From contig UQRS01000036.1 of assembly GCA_900543525.1 (NCBI GenBank), positions 1-21,924 on the forward strand: a DNA stretch of 21,924 nucleotides. The letters run 5' to 3'. A program made the position numbers and the translations under genes. Source of the DNA: an uncultured Oscillospiraceae bacterium (lineage in GTDB: Bacteria > Bacillota > Clostridia > Oscillospirales > Acutalibacteraceae). The notes beneath the pieces were generated by a model. The model searched no databases and had not been told where the DNA came from. It was given only the letters and a program-made list of their open reading frames with translations. Below are positions 21,697 through 21,924 of this stretch, in pieces. How positions within the stretch are numbered: position 1 is the stretch's first letter; every line of letters starts with the position of its first letter.

Positions 21697-21772
21697 CGAG
21701 GTGTAGCTCACCTGGTAGAGCGCTTGGTTTGGGACCAAGAGGCACGGAGTTCGAGTCTCCGCACTTCGACCA
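21697..21772 (+). tRNA. tRNA-Pro(TGG)
   Basis: Complete 76-nt cloverleaf. Acceptor CGAGGTG (21697-21703) pairs with CACTTCG (21762-21768) with one G-T wobble; D stem GCTC/GAGC; anticodon stem CTTGG/CCAAG around loop TTTGGGA, anticodon TGG; T stem CGGAG/CTCCG with loop TTCGAGT. Discriminator A21769 and an encoded CCA end it. Confidence 0.97.
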
Positions 21773-21775
21773 TTT

Positions 21776-21812
21776 TCCTCTGGAGCCTTGCGGTTTCAGA
21801 GGATTTTTCTTT
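21776..21812 (+). terminator. Terminator after tRNA-Pro
   Basis: TCCTCTG (21776-21782) pairs with CAGAGGA (21797-21803), followed by TTTTTCTTT. It starts 4 nt after the tRNA CCA. Confidence 0.8.
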
Positions 21813-21874
21813 GATTACCGCAGTTCAAATTTTGAAAGTAAAACAAAAATCCCCCCGCTTTTGGCGGAGTGAAG

Positions 21875-21924
21875 TGACCCCAAAAAGTTAGACAAAAATA
21901 AGAATAAAAATTGTTCAAGCTACC
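21875..21924. mobile_element. Probable terminal inverted repeat of an IS3-family element (partial)
   Basis: TGACCCCAAAAAGTTAGACA at 21875 onward matches, from memory, the terminal inverted repeat of IS3-family (IS150-like) elements common in clostridia. The next bases are AT-rich, unlike the surrounding genome. No transposase sequence is visible because the window ends 50 bp in. The element would lie just beyond the tRNA-Pro terminator. Confidence 0.5.

Noticed and set aside
21103..21891. 262-codon plus-strand frame near the right end
   Set aside because: It runs antisense through the XRE gene and straight through the tRNA-Pro gene, so it cannot be a real coding sequence.

Overview
This window looks like chromosomal DNA of a GC-rich, spore-forming Firmicute, most likely an anaerobic gut clostridium related to Oscillospiraceae/Ruminococcaceae. 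The evidence is both dipicolinate synthase subunits (only endospore formers need them), AGGAGG-type ribosome binding sites, clostridial-style intrinsic terminators, a PduL-type phosphotransacylase, a dockerin-tagged secreted beta-galactosidase and a DUF6110-like/P1B-ATPase pair. The assignment is inferred from gene content, without any database search. There is no rRNA, CRISPR array or prophage.

Layout. 277-5604 (-): a very large secreted GH2 beta-galactosidase with two LamG-like domains and a C-terminal dockerin, behind a clear sigma-A promoter with a palindrome beside it. 5946-7674 (+): dpaA and dpaB, separated by an unusually long spacer. 7769-10640 (-): pduL, an alpha/beta-hydrolase, a small lipoprotein and a Nudix ADP-sugar hydrolase, all on one strand. 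10696-11592 (+): an M14 zinc peptidase divergent from the Nudix gene. 11872-12036 (-): a small gene with a TTG start. 12319-16098 (+): pgk, tpiA and gpmI, the trunk of lower glycolysis. 16332-17938 (+): a Cof-type HAD phosphatase and a lipoprotein whose signal peptide appears frameshifted. 17939-18400: no intact gene, but dense inverted repeats and what looks like a relic of a hexapeptide acyltransferase. 18401-20824 (-): a P1B-type metal ATPase preceded by a small DUF6110-like membrane-anchored protein, with a leader that can pair in two incompatible ways. 21244-21447 (-): a 67-residue XRE regulator. 21697-21772 (+): tRNA-Pro(TGG). From about 21875: what looks like the terminal inverted repeat of an IS3-family element running off the window.

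How the parts work together. The beta-galactosidase would release galactose outside the cell, the glycolytic genes process triose phosphates, and PduL probably converts acetyl-CoA to acetyl phosphate for ATP. dpaAB make the spore-core chelator dipicolinate. The ATPase pair handles a transition metal. Most of the window is ordinary core genome. The items that most deserve a second look are the LamG domain apparently inserted inside the GH2 barrel, the tandemly duplicated RBS/start that creates a six-codon upstream ORF, the T-tract frameshift in the lipoprotein signal peptide, the structured leader before the metal-ATPase operon, and the acyltransferase relic. I did not find a convincing new multi-gene system.
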